A stretch of 64,000 nt of DNA from Xylophilus sp. Leaf220 (GCF_001421705.1 NZ_LMKO01000012.1:352277-416276); one strand, 5' to 3'; numbered from the stretch's first letter, positions 48,763-60,072 are shown. Notes: a model not told the origin generated them from the letters alone. Translations and numbers: made by a program.

Positions 48763-50055
48763 TCAGGCGGTCGCGGCCGGGGCCGGGCTGCCGAAGCGTT
48801 TTTCGATGTAGCTCTCGACGAGCTGGTGGAATTCGGCAGCGATGTTGTCGCCGCGCAGGGTCAGCGCCTTCTCGCCGTCGATGAAGACCGGGGCCGACGG
48901 CGCTTCGCCGGTGCCGGGCAGGCTGATGCCGATGTCGGCATGCTTGCTCTCGCCGGGACCGTTGACGATGCAGCCCATGACGGCCACTTTCATCGTCTCG
49001 ACGCCCGGGTACTTGCTGCGCCATACCGGCATCTGCTCGCGCAGGAAATCGTCGATGTTCTTGGCCAGCACCTGGAAGGTGGTGCTGGTGGTTCGGCCGC
49101 AGCCCGGACAGGCGGTGACGCTGGGCACGAACGCCCGCATGCCGAGCGACTGCAGGATTTCCGATGCGACGACCACTTCCTGCGTGCGCGCCTCGCCGGG
49201 CTGCGGCGTGAGGGACACGCGGATCGTGTCGCCGATGCCCTCCTGCAGCAGCAGCGCCAGCGCGACGGCCGAGGCCACCGTGCCCTTGGTGCCCATGCCG
49301 GCCTCGGTCAGCCCCAGGTGCAGCGGATAGTCGCAGCGGCGGGCCAGTTCGCGGTAGGCGGAGACCAGGTCCTGCACGCCGCTCAGCTTGCACGACAGGA
49401 TCACCTGATTGCCGCTCATGCCCAGGCGCTCGGCCAGGCGGGCGGAATCGATCGCCGAGGTGATCAGGGCCTCGTACATCACCTGCTTCAGGTCCCACGG
49501 CTGGGCACGGCGGCTGTTGGCGTCCATCATGGCGGCCAGCAGTTCCTGGTCCATGCTGCCCCAATTGACGCCGATGCGGACCGGCTTGTTCCAGCGCAGC
49601 GCAGCCTCGATCATCTGGCCGAACTGCTTGTCGTGCTTGTCGCCCTTGCCGACGTTGCCAGGGTTGATCCGGTACTTCGACAGCGCCTCGGCACAGGCCG
49701 GGTAGTCGCTCAGCAGCCGGTGGCCGTTGAAATGGAAATCGCCGATCAGCGGCACGTCGATGCCCATGCGGTCGAGCTGGTCGCGGATGTAGGGCACCTG
49801 GGCCGCGGCTTCGGGCGTATTGACCGTGATGCGGACCATTTCGGAGCCGGCCAGCGCCAGTTCCTTGACCTGGATGGCGGTGCCGATCGCATCGACCGTG
49901 TCGGTGTTGGTCATCGACTGCACGCGCACCGGTGCATCGCCGCCGATCGTCACCACCCGGTCGCCCCAGACGACCCGGGCCTGGCGCGAGCGCCGGGCGG
50001 CGGGATGCGCGACCGGGATGCCGTCGCCGGCGGTTGCGAATTGCTGCGGTTCCAT
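48763..50055 (-). CDS. ispG: 4-hydroxy-3-methylbut-2-enyl diphosphate synthase
   Basis: A 430-residue iron-sulfur enzyme of the MEP isoprenoid pathway (GcpE) that converts methylerythritol cyclodiphosphate to HMBPP. The N-terminal TIM barrel starts at [20 protein letters not shown] with [11 protein letters not shown]. The C-terminal part carries the 4Fe-4S ligands: two cysteines in [10 protein letters not shown] and one in [13 protein letters not shown], followed by the conserved Glu. It sits between the rodZ-like gene and hisS, the standard order. The start at 50055 lies 3 bases from the preceding stop. Confidence 0.96.
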   Translation of the reverse strand: MEPQQFATAGDGIPVAHPAARRSRQARVVWGDRVVTIGGDAPVRVQSMTNTDTVDAIGTAIQVKELALAGSEMVRITVNTPEAAAQVPYIRDQLDRMGIDVPLIGDFHFNGHRLLSDYPACAEALSKYRINPGNVGKGDKHDKQFGQMIEAALRWNKPVRIGVNWGSMDQELLAAMMDANSRRAQPWDLKQVMYEALITSAIDSARLAERLGMSGNQVILSCKLSGVQDLVSAYRELARRCDYPLHLGLTEAGMGTKGTVASAVALALLLQEGIGDTIRVSLTPQPGEARTQEVVVASEILQSLGMRAFVPSVTACPGCGRTTSTTFQVLAKNIDDFLREQMPVWRSKYPGVETMKVAVMGCIVNGPGESKHADIGISLPGTGEAPSAPVFIDGEKALTLRGDNIAAEFHQLVESYIEKRFGSPAPAATA

Positions 50056-50058
50056 GGA

Positions 50059-50952
50059 TTACTTCACCTCGAAACGGGCCACGTTGCTGCGGGCGATGGC
50101 GGACAGGTCCATCGGCTTGCCGCGCACGATCACCTGGGTACCGTCGGCCCGGCCGACCACCACCGCCAACGGCGGGGGCGCGGTGATCGACTGCTGGTCG
50201 CCGGCGGACAGCATCTTCTGGAACACCACGGTGCCGCGCGCATCGGAAATCTTGATCCACGAATCGGCGGTGGCTTTCAGGACCAGCACTGCGTCGGTAT
50301 CGGCCGCCGCGGCGGGGGCGCTCGCAGCCGGAGCCGAAGCGACCGCGGCGGGCGGCACCGCAGTCGCCGAGGGCTCGACCGCCGCGACCGGCTCGGTCGG
50401 CGCCTGGGCGGCGACAGGCTCCTGCACCACGCCGGGCGCGGGCGTCTCGGTTTCGCTGCGCTCCAGCCGATGGGACAGCGCCTCCATCCACTGGCCCATC
50501 TGGTCGCGCGGCAGCAACATCAAGGCACCGGCCCCCACCAGGAGCAGCACCACGCCCCACACCAGCGGCTTGGGGAACTGTTGCGCCAGCGAGGGCTTGC
50601 GGGCCGGCATGGCCGGCAGGCCCTTCGACAAGGCGCGGGTGTCGCCGACCAGCCGCGCGGCGTTGCGCTGCGGCAGCCGCGCCAGCACTGGCGCCGGGTC
50701 GACCTGCAGCAGGCGGCAGATGGTGGCGGTCAGAGCGCGTGCGAAGGCCGGGTCGGGCATCTCGTCGAAGCGGTCGGCCTCCAGCGCTTCGAGCCGCGAC
50801 ACCGGCACCTTCAGGGCCTGGGCCAGGGCCGCGATATGGATGCCCGCGTTCTCGCGCACCTGGCGAAGATACGGTCCGACGCCCGGGCCTGCGGTCGGTT
50901 CGGGCGTGGCGCCGGGCTCGGCCAGTTGCGATGCGGTCTGCTGCTCACTCAT
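50059..50952 (-). CDS. rodZ: RodZ-like helix-turn-helix membrane protein
   Basis: A 297-residue protein with the RodZ plan. It has a cytoplasmic N-terminal helix-turn-helix ([42 protein letters not shown]), one transmembrane helix ([19 protein letters not shown]), a Pro/Ala/Val-rich linker and a C-terminal DUF4115 domain ([18 protein letters not shown], then [12 protein letters not shown]). RodZ in E. coli links MreB to the cell-shape machinery. The start at 50952 ([10 protein letters not shown]) overlaps the pilW stop by 8 bases; a GTG 12 bases upstream is the alternative. The order pilW-rodZ-ispG is common in betaproteobacteria. Confidence 0.88.
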   Translation of the reverse strand: MSEQQTASQLAEPGATPEPTAGPGVGPYLRQVRENAGIHIAALAQALKVPVSRLEALEADRFDEMPDPAFARALTATICRLLQVDPAPVLARLPQRNAARLVGDTRALSKGLPAMPARKPSLAQQFPKPLVWGVVLLLVGAGALMLLPRDQMGQWMEALSHRLERSETETPAPGVVQEPVAAQAPTEPVAAVEPSATAVPPAAVASAPAASAPAAAADTDAVLVLKATADSWIKISDARGTVVFQKMLSAGDQQSITAPPPLAVVVGRADGTQVIVRGKPMDLSAIARSNVARFEVK

Positions 50953-51826
50953 CGAAGGCTCCACGGTCGAAGGATGCCCTCTCGGCCGACAGCGGGTAAC
51001 GTTTGCGCAACTGGTCGGCCAATTGCCGCACGGCGGTCTGGTCGCCTAGGTGGCGCTCGATCTTGATGCCGAGCCACAGCGATTCGGACGTCGCGAATTC
51101 GCCGTTGTTGACCCGGCGGATGTAGAACTGGGCACGCGCCCACTCGCCCCGCTGCCGCAGCAGGTTGGCCAGGGTGAAACCGGTGATCGGGTTGGCCGGG
51201 TCGAGTGCGTAGGATTCGAGCAGGGTGCGCTCGGCCTCGGCGACCGCACCGCCACGGACCTCGCACAGGCCCTCGGTCATCAGCGTCTTGGCCTTGTCGG
51301 TGTACGACGGAACGGCGACGGCCCGGCGGAACTGCGCCGAGGCCTCCGCGTACTTCTTCTGCTGGCAGAGCATCCAGCCGTAGTTGTGCATCGCGTTGGC
51401 ATCGCGCGGGTTGAGCGACACCGCACGCTGGAAGCTCTCTTCCGCCAGCGCGTAGTCGTTGAGCCGCATGTAGATGAGGCCGCGCAGGTTGTACGCATCG
51501 GGAAACGTCGGGTCGGCCGCCAGCGACTGCTTGACTTCGTCGAGCGCGATGTTGGTCTGGTCGTTCTGGAAATAGTTGGCGGCCAACTCGTAGCGCAGCC
51601 GCGCGCGCCGGCGCTCGGGCGCCTCGTCGGACGAGGTGACCAGGTCGGGCCGCTGGGTGGCCGAGTCGCCCGGGCGCACACCCGGGGTACCGCTCGTGGT
51701 GGTGGAGGTCTGCACGCATCCCTGCACCAGCAGCAGTGCGCCCACGGCCACCATGCCGAAGCCGCTGCGCCAGAGCGCGGTCGAAGCCCGTCGTGCCGGG
51801 GGCGCACCCATATCACCACGCATCAT
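50945..51826 (-). CDS. pilW: PilW-like TPR lipoprotein (type IV pilus biogenesis)
   Basis: A 293-residue lipoprotein with several TPR units. The signal leads to the lipobox VQGC, and the mature part starts after a Thr/Ser-rich stretch. TPR landmarks are ARLRYELAANYFQNDQTNIALDEVKQSLAADPTFPDAYNLRGLIYMRL and ESFQRAVSLNPRDANAMHNYGW. PilW/PilF outer-membrane lipoproteins promote PilQ secretin assembly; no other pilus gene is in the window, but this location after rlmN is standard for pilF/pilW. The start at the first of two ATGs (51826) has CTAGGAG upstream. Confidence 0.9.
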   Translation of the reverse strand: MMRGDMGAPPARRASTALWRSGFGMVAVGALLLVQGCVQTSTTTSGTPGVRPGDSATQRPDLVTSSDEAPERRRARLRYELAANYFQNDQTNIALDEVKQSLAADPTFPDAYNLRGLIYMRLNDYALAEESFQRAVSLNPRDANAMHNYGWMLCQQKKYAEASAQFRRAVAVPSYTDKAKTLMTEGLCEVRGGAVAEAERTLLESYALDPANPITGFTLANLLRQRGEWARAQFYIRRVNNGEFATSESLWLGIKIERHLGDQTAVRQLADQLRKRYPLSAERASFDRGAFDE

Positions 51827-51836
51827 TCGATGTCTC

Positions 51837-52976
<1,140 letters not shown>

Positions 52977-52993
52977 CGCGAGCAGACACCGCC

Positions 52994-53419
52994 TCAGCGG
53001 GTGTAGACGTTCAGGGCAGGGAAGAAGAACGAGACTTCGTTCGCTGCGGTTTCGGGAGCGTCGGAGCCGTGCACCGCGTTGGCGTCAATGCTGTCGGCGA
53101 AGTCGGCGCGGATGGTGCCGGCGTCGGCCTTCTTCGGGTCGGTGGCGCCCATCAGGTCACGGTTCTTCTGGATCGCGTTCTCGCCCTCGAGCACCTGCAC
53201 GAAGACCGGACCGGAGATCATGAAGTCGACCAGGTCCTTGAAGAAGGGACGGGCCTTGTGCACGCCGTAGAACTGCTCGGCTTCGGCGCGCGACAGCTGC
53301 ACCAGGCGGGCGGCGGCGACCTTCAGGCCGGCGGCTTCGAAACGCGACACGATCTGGCCGATGACGTTCTTGGCCACGGCGTCGGGCTTGATGATGGAGA
53401 GGGTACGTTCGATTGCCAT
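52994..53419 (-). CDS. ndk: Nucleoside diphosphate kinase
   Basis: A 141-residue kinase that moves the gamma phosphate from ATP to NDPs through a phosphohistidine. The catalytic His is in [12 protein letters not shown]. The N-terminal core is [27 protein letters not shown], and the loop is [18 protein letters not shown]. The length is identical to the family. It leads the block ndk-rlmN-pilW-rodZ-ispG-hisS-yfgM-bamB-der. TTGACA and TAGAAT occur upstream but are only 12 bases apart, so a standard promoter is not clear. Confidence 0.98.
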   Translation of the reverse strand: MAIERTLSIIKPDAVAKNVIGQIVSRFEAAGLKVAAARLVQLSRAEAEQFYGVHKARPFFKDLVDFMISGPVFVQVLEGENAIQKNRDLMGATDPKKADAGTIRADFADSIDANAVHGSDAPETAANEVSFFFPALNVYTR

Positions 53420-53560
53420 TTGGATATTTCCTGAGCTGATTTTTAGGGTTTTTGCCTGTAGGGCAAAGCCTACGATTCTAACCGAGGGCGATTGTCAAGC
53501 CCCAAAGCGACGCTGCCATGACCGCGACCGCGTCGGTGGCTTGGCCGCCACGCTATGCCG

Positions 53561-55030
53561 TCAGCGGCCCCGGCCGCCGCCACCGCCGCCCCGGCGTCCA
53601 CCGCCCGCCCCCCCGGGCTTGGGGCCCTGGCGCTGCTGGCGCGAGAAGCTGTCGGCCCCGATATAGCCGACCGACGTCTTCATCGGATCGGGCTGGCCAC
53701 CGCCGGGTTTTCCGGCCGGCGGCCCGCTACGCGCGGTCGCGGGGCCGCCGAACATCGGGCCGTGGCCCGGCTCGGCGCGGCCGTAGCCGCCCCCGGCGGC
53801 GCCACGGCCGCCCTGCCCCGGCCCGCCCGCACCGCGCGGACCGTTGCCGCCGCGGCGGTTGCGGGGCGCTTCCGAGGTCCGGGCGTGGGCCGGGGCGCTC
53901 TCGCGCCGTTCCGCGCCGGCGGCCTTCATGAGCGAGTCGATGTCGCGCTCGTCGAGCTCCATCCAGGCGCCGCGCTTCAGGCCGCGCGGCAGCAGCATCG
54001 CGCCGTAGCGGATGCGGATCAGGCGGCTGACCGCGTGGCCGACCGCCTCCAGCATGCGCCGCACCTCGCGGTTGCGGCCTTCGGAGATGGTGACGCGGTA
54101 CCAGGTGTTGGCACCTTCGCCGCCGCCGTTCTCGATGGTACCGAACTGGGCCATGCCGTCGTCGAGCCGTACGCCGTCGAGCAGCTTCTGCTTCTCTTCG
54201 TTGCTGAGGGCGCCCAGGACCCGCACCGCGTACTCGCGCTCCAGGCCGAAGCGCGGGTGCATAAGCTTGTTGGCCAGTTCGCCCGAGCTGGTGAACAGCA
54301 GCAGGCCTTCGGTGTTCAGGTCGAGCCGGCCGACCGATTGCCACTTGCCATGCTGCAGACGCGGGAGCTTGCGGAACACGGTCGGCCGGTTCTGCGGATC
54401 GTCGTGGGTCACCACCTCGCCCACCGGCTTGTGGTAGGCGATGATGCGCGGCGGCGGCGGATCGATCCGGTAGCGGATCGGCTTGCCGTTGACCTTGACC
54501 TGGTCGCCGTACTGCACCCGCTGGCCGATGTGCGCCGGCTCGTTGTTGACCGAGATGCGGCCTTCGAGGATCAGCTGCTCCATCTCCAGGCGGCTGCCCA
54601 GTCCGGCCTGGGCCAGCACCTTGTGGAGCTTGGGCGTTTCGTACTGCGGCGCGAGCACGCGCTTGGTGGGCGTGGCGTCGGGGCTCTCGGGGCTCGCCTC
54701 TTCTGCGTCGAAGCGGCCGGAGACGACGTCTTCGAAGTTGATCTCGCCGGTGGCCGCGTCGGCGGAAGCAGGTTGCGCACCGCCGCCGGCTTTTCCCTCG
54801 GCGACGCCGGACGGACCGGCCTGCGGCGCATCGGATTGCGCCGCTGGCGCGTCGACGTCGCCTTCGCTCGCCCCGGCGTGCGGGCGCTTGGAGGCCCGCG
54901 CCTTGCGGTACGGGGCTGGCGCTACGTTTTCAATAGCATCAGGTCGGCTCGCAGCGCCGGCTACGACTCCTTTTTCTTCCGAATTCTCGGGGGCCGCAGG
55001 TTGGGAATTGTCGGGGTGGGATTCGTTCAT
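53561..55030 (-). CDS. rluB: 23S rRNA pseudouridine synthase RluB with long disordered tails
   Basis: A 489-residue protein. The core (about residues 115-370) is an S4 RNA-binding domain ([21 protein letters not shown]) and a RsuA/RluB-type pseudouridine synthase with the catalytic Asp in [16 protein letters not shown]. The C-terminus, about 100 residues, is Gly/Arg-rich with several RGG-like steps, ending in a run of Gly and Arg. The N-terminal 110 residues are acidic and Ala/Pro-rich; residues 22-37 ([16 protein letters not shown]) are encoded by repeat copy 8. The enzyme should make pseudouridine 2605 in 23S rRNA. The start at 55030 overlaps the scpB stop by 4 bases. Confidence 0.93.
   Translation of the reverse strand: MNESHPDNSQPAAPENSEEKGVVAGAASRPDAIENVAPAPYRKARASKRPHAGASEGDVDAPAAQSDAPQAGPSGVAEGKAGGGAQPASADAATGEINFEDVVSGRFDAEEASPESPDATPTKRVLAPQYETPKLHKVLAQAGLGSRLEMEQLILEGRISVNNEPAHIGQRVQYGDQVKVNGKPIRYRIDPPPPRIIAYHKPVGEVVTHDDPQNRPTVFRKLPRLQHGKWQSVGRLDLNTEGLLLFTSSGELANKLMHPRFGLEREYAVRVLGALSNEEKQKLLDGVRLDDGMAQFGTIENGGGEGANTWYRVTISEGRNREVRRMLEAVGHAVSRLIRIRYGAMLLPRGLKRGAWMELDERDIDSLMKAAGAERRESAPAHARTSEAPRNRRGGNGPRGAGGPGQGGRGAAGGGYGRAEPGHGPMFGGPATARSGPPAGKPGGGQPDPMKTSVGYIGADSFSRQQRQGPKPGGAGGGRRGGGGGGRGR
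54921..54975 (+). repeat. Composite palindromic repeat, copy 8, inside rluB
   Basis: GCTAC (54921-54925), 7-base spacer, ATAGC (54933-54937), then a second-stem region (GGTCGGCTCGC and GCGCCGGCTACGACTCC) and TTTTT (54971-54975). It aligns with copies 4 and 7, and is translated in the same frame as copy 7, giving the shared pattern VAGAAxRxxAIxxVA in the protein. Confidence 0.75.
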
Positions 55031-55815
55031 ACGGCTTTGGGATCGGTCGGGTCGGATGGGCCGTCGTCGGCAGGCCCGTCTTCCGACGGTAGGACTGCGG
55101 GCGCTGCGGCGGGAGGGGGTTCGGGAGGGGAATCGAGGGGTGCGTCCTCGGCGACCGGCGCCCGGGACGTTTCGGCATCGCCGGGCAAGGCTGCGGCCGG
55201 AGGCTCGCCGGGCGCGGAAGATTCGGCCGGCGCATCCGCCGGCACGGCAGGCGCGACCGGATCGTCGAAACCGTCCAGCGATGCACGCACCGCCTGCTCC
55301 ACCGCCGCGCCGTCGGCCAGCGGCAGCTGGTCGAGCGACGCCAGGCCCAGATCGTCGAGGAACTGGCGGGTGGTGGCGAAGAGCGCCGGCCGGCCGACGG
55401 TGTCGCGGTGGCCGATCACTTCGATCCAGCCACGGTCCTCGATCTGCTTCAGGATCAGGCTGTTGATGGCGACGCCGCGGATGTCTTCCATGTCGCCCCG
55501 GGTGACAGGCTGGCGGTAGGCGATGATCGCCAGCGTCTCCAGCACCGCCCGGGTGTAGCGCGGGGGCTTCTCGGGATGCAGCCGGTCGAGGTAGGGGCGC
55601 AGCGCCGGCCGGCTCTGGAAGCGCCAGCCGCTCGCGACCTGTACCAGCTCCACGCCGCGCTGGGTCCAGTCGGTCTGCAACTCCTCGAGCAGGCGGCGGA
55701 CGGTGTCGACGCCCACCGCATCGTCGAACAGCACCCGCAGCTCGCGCAGCGCGAGCGGCTGGGGCGAGCAGATCAGGGCGGTTTCGAGAATGCGCTTGGC
55801 ATCCACCGTGTTCAT
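55027..55815 (-). CDS. scpB: Segregation and condensation protein B
   Basis: A 262-residue partner of the SMC-kleisin complex. Residues 1-170 form two winged helices: [57 protein letters not shown] and [40 protein letters not shown], ending [12 protein letters not shown]. The last 85 residues are a disordered Ala/Pro/Asp-rich tail not needed by the fold. ScpA is not encoded in the window. The gene overlaps rluB by 4 bases, the usual scpB-rluB order. The start at 55815 begins the conserved helix. Confidence 0.94.
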   Translation of the reverse strand: MNTVDAKRILETALICSPQPLALRELRVLFDDAVGVDTVRRLLEELQTDWTQRGVELVQVASGWRFQSRPALRPYLDRLHPEKPPRYTRAVLETLAIIAYRQPVTRGDMEDIRGVAINSLILKQIEDRGWIEVIGHRDTVGRPALFATTRQFLDDLGLASLDQLPLADGAAVEQAVRASLDGFDDPVAPAVPADAPAESSAPGEPPAAALPGDAETSRAPVAEDAPLDSPPEPPPAAAPAVLPSEDGPADDGPSDPTDPKAV

Positions 55816-55984
55816 GGGTCGTGGGTCCGGAAGGAAGAGGCGCTCTGCCATTGCAGCGTGGCGCGGCCGTCGGGAATAGTCGGGATGCAGCGGTTCGCCG
55901 GAGGCCGGCAGGCATACGGCACGGGCGCAAGGCACAGGCCGGGCAACACGCGAGGAAGCGGCGCCGGGCCGGCGTTCAGGGGTG

Positions 55985-56971
55985 TCAGGCCGGATTGTAG
56001 TGCAGGCCCCAGGCGTCGAGCGCCTGCAGCATGTCGGCCGGCGGAGGCGCCTCGAAGGCCAGCGGCTCCTGCGTGACCGGGTGGTCGAACGCGAGGCGGA
56101 AGGCATGCAGCGCCTGCCGCTCCAGGCCCGCCGCCGGAGCGCCGCCGTAGGTGCCGTCGCCCACCAGCGAATGCCCGATCGACGCCATATGCACCCGGAT
56201 CTGGTGGGTGCGGCCGGTGTGCAGGGTGCAGCGGACCCAGCAGCCCTCCTCGGCGTTGGCGAGCAGGTGCAGGCTGGTGTGCGCAGTCTTGCCGGGGTGG
56301 CGTTCCAGGTCGACCACCGCCATCCGCAGGCGGTTGCGCGGGTCGCGGCCGATGCCGACCTCGATCTCGCGGTCTTCGGCGCCCTTCCAGGGACGGTGCG
56401 CCAGCGCTAGGTACTGGCGGCTGACGTCGCGGGCGGCGATGGCCCGCACCAGCGCATCCATCGCGCCGCGGGTGCGAGCCACCACCATCAGGCCGCTGGT
56501 GTCCTTGTCGAGCCGGTGCACGATGCCCGCCCGCGGCAAGGCGGCGAAGGCCGCATCGCGCGCCAGCAGGCCGTTGAGCAGGGTGCCGCTCCAGTTGCCG
56601 GGCGCCGGGTGCACCACCAGGCCGGCGGGCTTGTGCAGCACCAGCAGGTGCGCGTCCTCGTACACCACGTCGATCTCCAGCGGCTCCGGCCGGAAGGCCT
56701 GGCTCTGGGGCGTGGGCCGCAGTTCGATCTGCAGCTGCTCGCCGACCCGCACCTTGGCGGATGCCTTGGTGGCCACGGCGGACTGGACCTGCACGAAGCC
56801 GGCCTCTATCAGCTGCTGCAGGTAGCTGCGCGAGAACTCGGGCACGCCGGCGGCCAGTGCGCGGTCGAGCCGCTCGCCGTGGAGTGCCGGCGTCACCTGG
56901 AAGACCCGGCGTTCGCAGTCGGCCGCGTCCTCGGCCAATTCGTCCTCGACCGCGTCGGGGGGCGGCGACAT
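55985..56971 (-). CDS. rluD: 23S rRNA pseudouridine synthase RluD-like
   Basis: A 328-residue RluA-family enzyme with an S4 domain ([32 protein letters not shown]) and the catalytic motif [41 protein letters not shown] is the second signature. RluD makes pseudouridines 1911, 1915 and 1917 in helix 69. The start at 56971 was preferred because the longer reading would run into the bamD promoter region. It is divergent from bamD, an order common in proteobacteria. The 169 bases towards scpB hold no gene I can support. Confidence 0.94.
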   Translation of the reverse strand: MSPPPDAVEDELAEDAADCERRVFQVTPALHGERLDRALAAGVPEFSRSYLQQLIEAGFVQVQSAVATKASAKVRVGEQLQIELRPTPQSQAFRPEPLEIDVVYEDAHLLVLHKPAGLVVHPAPGNWSGTLLNGLLARDAAFAALPRAGIVHRLDKDTSGLMVVARTRGAMDALVRAIAARDVSRQYLALAHRPWKGAEDREIEVGIGRDPRNRLRMAVVDLERHPGKTAHTSLHLLANAEEGCWVRCTLHTGRTHQIRVHMASIGHSLVGDGTYGGAPAAGLERQALHAFRLAFDHPVTQEPLAFEAPPPADMLQALDAWGLHYNPA

Positions 56972-56983
56972 GGGGTCGGCCGA

Positions 56984-56989
56984 TATAAT
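56984..56989 (+). promoter_or_regulatory. -10 element of bamD
   Basis: A perfect TATAAT lies 33-38 bases before the bamD ATG and just outside the divergent rluD start. No convincing -35 is seen at 16-18 bases, so activation or an unusual -35 is possible. Confidence 0.5.
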
Positions 56990-57021
56990 CGTGGTGCTGT
57001 ATCTCAAGAAGGTCGTCCGTG

Positions 57022-57828
57022 ATGCGTCGAGTGAAATTATCGGTTGTCCCCGCCATCGCGGCCGTGCTCCTGGCCGGCGGCCTCGCCGGCTGCTCCTCCA
57101 CGACGGAGGACAAGACGGCGGGATGGAGCCCCAACCGCATCTATGCGGAGGCGAAGGACGAACTGGGCTCCGGCTCCTACGACAAGGCCGTGCCCCTCTT
57201 CGAGAAGCTCGAAGGCCGCGCCGCCGGCACCCCGCTCGCCCAGCAGGCCCAGATCGACAAGGCGTACTCCCAATACAAGGCCGGCGAAAAAGCCCAGGCC
57301 GTCGCCACGCTGGACCGCTTCATCAAGCTGCACCCGTCGAGCCCGGCCATCGACTACGCGCTCTACCTGAAGGGCGTGACCAATTTCAACGACAACCTGG
57401 GCCTGTTCTCGTTCATCTCGCGGCAGGACCTGTCGGAGCGCGACCAGAAGGCGGCCAAGGACTCGTTCGAGGCTTTCCGCGAGCTGACGACCCGCTTCCC
57501 GGAGTCGCGATACACGCCCGATGCGCGCCAGCGCATGACCTACATCGTCAACTCGCTGGCGCAGTACGAGGTGCATGTCGCCCGCTACTACTACAGCCGC
57601 GGTGCGTACGTCGCGGCCATCAACCGCGCCCAGATCGCGGTGGCCGACTACCGCGACGTGCCGGCGCTGGAAGAAGCGCTCTACATCATGATGCTGTCGT
57701 ACGACAAGCTGGGCATGGCCCAGCTGCGCGATGACACCCGCCGGGTGATCGACCAGAACTATCCCAAGAGCGCCTACCTCTCGGACGGCTTCAAGGCCAA
57801 TACGGATCCGTGGTGGAAGGTGTGGTGA
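57022..57828 (+). CDS. bamD: Outer membrane assembly lipoprotein BamD
   Basis: A 268-residue essential lipoprotein of the BAM complex. The signal MRRVKLSVVPAIAAVLLAGG leads to the lipobox LAGC, followed by five TPR units (NRIYAEAKDELGSGSYDKAVPLFEKLEGR, LHPSSPAIDYALYLKG, FPESRYTPDARQRMTYIVN). The C-terminus is TDPWWKVW. The ATG at 57022 has AAGAAGG eight bases upstream and is preferred to the GTG just before. Its 3' end overlaps the convergent dinG gene by 38 bases. Confidence 0.96.
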   Translation: MRRVKLSVVPAIAAVLLAGGLAGCSSTTEDKTAGWSPNRIYAEAKDELGSGSYDKAVPLFEKLEGRAAGTPLAQQAQIDKAYSQYKAGEKAQAVATLDRFIKLHPSSPAIDYALYLKGVTNFNDNLGLFSFISRQDLSERDQKAAKDSFEAFRELTTRFPESRYTPDARQRMTYIVNSLAQYEVHVARYYYSRGAYVAAINRAQIAVADYRDVPALEEALYIMMLSYDKLGMAQLRDDTRRVIDQNYPKSAYLSDGFKANTDPWWKVW

Positions 57829-59872
57829 GCGCGTCCAGCGCTTCGTGAAACTCCGCGTCGGACGATAACCGGCGCATCGGCGGCAGCGCCCGCAGAAGGC
57901 GTTTTCCGTAGGACATGGTGGTGAGCCGGGTATCGCCCACCACCAGCACGCCGCGGTCGGTCTCGCGGCGGATCAGCCGGCCGGCCCCCTGCTGCAGCGC
58001 CACCGCCGCCTCGGGTACGAAATAGTCCTTGAACGGGCTGCGGCCCTCCTGCTCCAGCCGCTGGGCCCGGGCCTCGACCAGCGGATCGTTCGGCGGAGGG
58101 AATGGCAGCTTGTCGAGCACCACCAGCTGCAGCGCATCGCCCGGCACGTCCACCCCTTCCCAGAACGAGGCCGAGGCCACCAGCACGCAGCCGGGCCGGC
58201 CGTCACCGCCGCCTTCGCGGAACCGCTCCATCAGGCGGCGCTTAGGCCACTCGCCCTGCACCAGGATTTCCAGCTCCCTCGATGCGCCGAAGCGCTGCGA
58301 CAAAGCCTCGCCGATGGTGCGCAGGGCGCGCAGGGTCGTGGTCAGCACCAGGGTGCGGCCGCCCAGGCGCGCCGCTGCATCGCCGCAGAGCCGGGCCAGC
58401 GCCACGGCGTGGCCCGGGTCGGCCGGGCGCGGCAGCCAGTCGGGAACGTAGAGCGCGGCCTGCCGTTCGTAGTCGAACGGGCTGCCGACGCGCAGCACCT
58501 GCGCCGAGCCGTCGAGTCCGCACGGCTCGGTGAACCAGCGCAAGGCCGGATCGTCGCCCAGCGTGGCCGAGGTGAAGATCCACGCCCGTGGCCGGCCGCC
58601 GTCGGCGCCCTCCCCTTCGCGTCCTTCGGGCTCTGCGCCAGGTGGTGCCGGATCCGCAGCAGTGCCGTCCGCCGGCAGTGCCAGCAGGCGGGTCCGCATC
58701 GTATCGGCGATGTCCAGCGGCGACTCCACCAGCCTCAGCTGCGCACCGACATCGACCCACCGCACCTGGCCGATACGGCTCGGCTGCGCAAACATCTGCA
58801 GGCGGGCCGACAGCGCGGTGCCCCGCTCGTGCAGGCGTCCGAAATCGGGAGCGAGTTCGCTGACCATGTCGAGGCCCGCGAGCGCCACGTCGAGTGCTTG
58901 CTGGATGGTGGCCAAACCCACCTCCCACGCCGAAGGATCGGCGCCGTCCGGCACCGCGTCCGACCACCGCATCCGTGCGCCCGGGGCCTGGCGGCCGACG
59001 GCCATGCGCAAGTCCTGCGCCGCCCGCTCCAGCCCGTTGGCGGCCGTCGGCCAGTCGACGAGTCCACGGGCCGCCTGCATCCCGGTCGCCAGTATGTCGC
59101 GTGCGAAGTCGAGCAGCTGCCCGGTGCCGAGCTGCCGCCCCAGGAACTGCACGCCGGTTTCGTTGAGCTGGTGGGCCTCGTCGAAGATGGCGACGCGCAC
59201 CGTCGGCAACAGTTCGGCCATGCCCGATTCGCGCACCGCCAGGTCGGCGAAGAACAGGTGGTGGTTCACCACCACCAGGTCGGCCGCCAGCGCATCGCGG
59301 CGGGCCAAGTTCACATGGCAGGCGCGAAATTGCGGGCATTGCGCGCCCAGGCAGTTCTCGCGCGTGGAGGTGACCAGCGGGATCAGCGGCGAGCGCTCGT
59401 CCAGGCCCGGCAGCTCGGCCAGGTCGCCGGTGCGGGTGGCCTGCGCCCATTGCTCGATCTTGCCGAGCGCGCGGCCGGCCGCGCGATCGATCGCCGCGTC
59501 GTTCTGGCGTGCCGTCTGCATCCGGTGCAGGCAGAGATAGCTGCTGCGGCCCTTCAGCAGCGCGGTGCGGACCGAGATGCCCAGGGCCTGCACCAGGCGC
59601 GGCAGGTCGCGGCCGAACAGCTGGTCCTGCAAGGTCTTGGTGGCCGTCGAGACCAGCACCCGCTCGCCGCTCAGCAGTGCCGGCACCAGGTACGAGAAGG
59701 TCTTGCCGACACCGGTGCCCGCCTCGACCACCAGAACGCCGCCCGCCTCCACCGTCTGCGCGACGGCCAGGGCCATGTCGGTCTGGGCCTCGCGCGGCGT
59801 GAAATGGTCGGCTGCATGCGACAGCAGGCCGTCGGCCGCGAACACCGCGCGCACGCGCTCCGCAAGACTCAT
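57791..59872 (-). CDS. dinG: DinG/YoaA family ATP-dependent DNA helicase
   Basis: A 693-residue iron-sulfur superfamily 2 helicase. Walker A is VEAGTGVGKT, the Walker B box is FDEAHQLNE, and the iron-sulfur cysteines lie in SSYLCLHRM and ENCLGAQCPQFRACH. C-terminal motifs are SASFWEGVDVPG and QGAGRLIRRETDRGVLVV. DinG and YoaA act in repair of damaged or R-loop-blocked DNA; the sequence fits YoaA at least as well as DinG. The start at 59872 begins MSLAERVRAVFAADG; longer readings add an Arg-rich tail. The last 12 codons overlap the bamD end tail-to-tail. Confidence 0.9.
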   Translation of the reverse strand: MSLAERVRAVFAADGLLSHAADHFTPREAQTDMALAVAQTVEAGGVLVVEAGTGVGKTFSYLVPALLSGERVLVSTATKTLQDQLFGRDLPRLVQALGISVRTALLKGRSSYLCLHRMQTARQNDAAIDRAAGRALGKIEQWAQATRTGDLAELPGLDERSPLIPLVTSTRENCLGAQCPQFRACHVNLARRDALAADLVVVNHHLFFADLAVRESGMAELLPTVRVAIFDEAHQLNETGVQFLGRQLGTGQLLDFARDILATGMQAARGLVDWPTAANGLERAAQDLRMAVGRQAPGARMRWSDAVPDGADPSAWEVGLATIQQALDVALAGLDMVSELAPDFGRLHERGTALSARLQMFAQPSRIGQVRWVDVGAQLRLVESPLDIADTMRTRLLALPADGTAADPAPPGAEPEGREGEGADGGRPRAWIFTSATLGDDPALRWFTEPCGLDGSAQVLRVGSPFDYERQAALYVPDWLPRPADPGHAVALARLCGDAAARLGGRTLVLTTTLRALRTIGEALSQRFGASRELEILVQGEWPKRRLMERFREGGGDGRPGCVLVASASFWEGVDVPGDALQLVVLDKLPFPPPNDPLVEARAQRLEQEGRSPFKDYFVPEAAVALQQGAGRLIRRETDRGVLVVGDTRLTTMSYGKRLLRALPPMRRLSSDAEFHEALDALTTPSTTDPYWP

Positions 59873-60072
59873 CGGGGGCCGGGAATGCGCGCGGCTGCGC
59901 ATCGGTCGTTCGCGGCGACAATCGGCCTCTTCCAGGATAAAAAGGCCCGCGCGGAGGTGGGGTTCACAAGGATTCTTCTCGTACGCCGGCTGCGGGAGCA
60001 GCACGGCTTGTGTCGATGATAAATGGCAGCGGCGGCACGCCGCCCCGCACTGCCCGCGACTGGCACGCACCC

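Noticed and set aside
53440-53500. Candidate ndk promoter TTGACA ... TAGAAT on the minus strand
   Set aside because: The hexamers are only 12 bases apart, too close for a sigma-70 promoter; either alone could still be used.
53561-53650. Possible tandem DNA repeat in GC-rich sequence
   Set aside because: The periodicity comes from Gly and Arg codons of the RluB tail and does not form regular repeat units.
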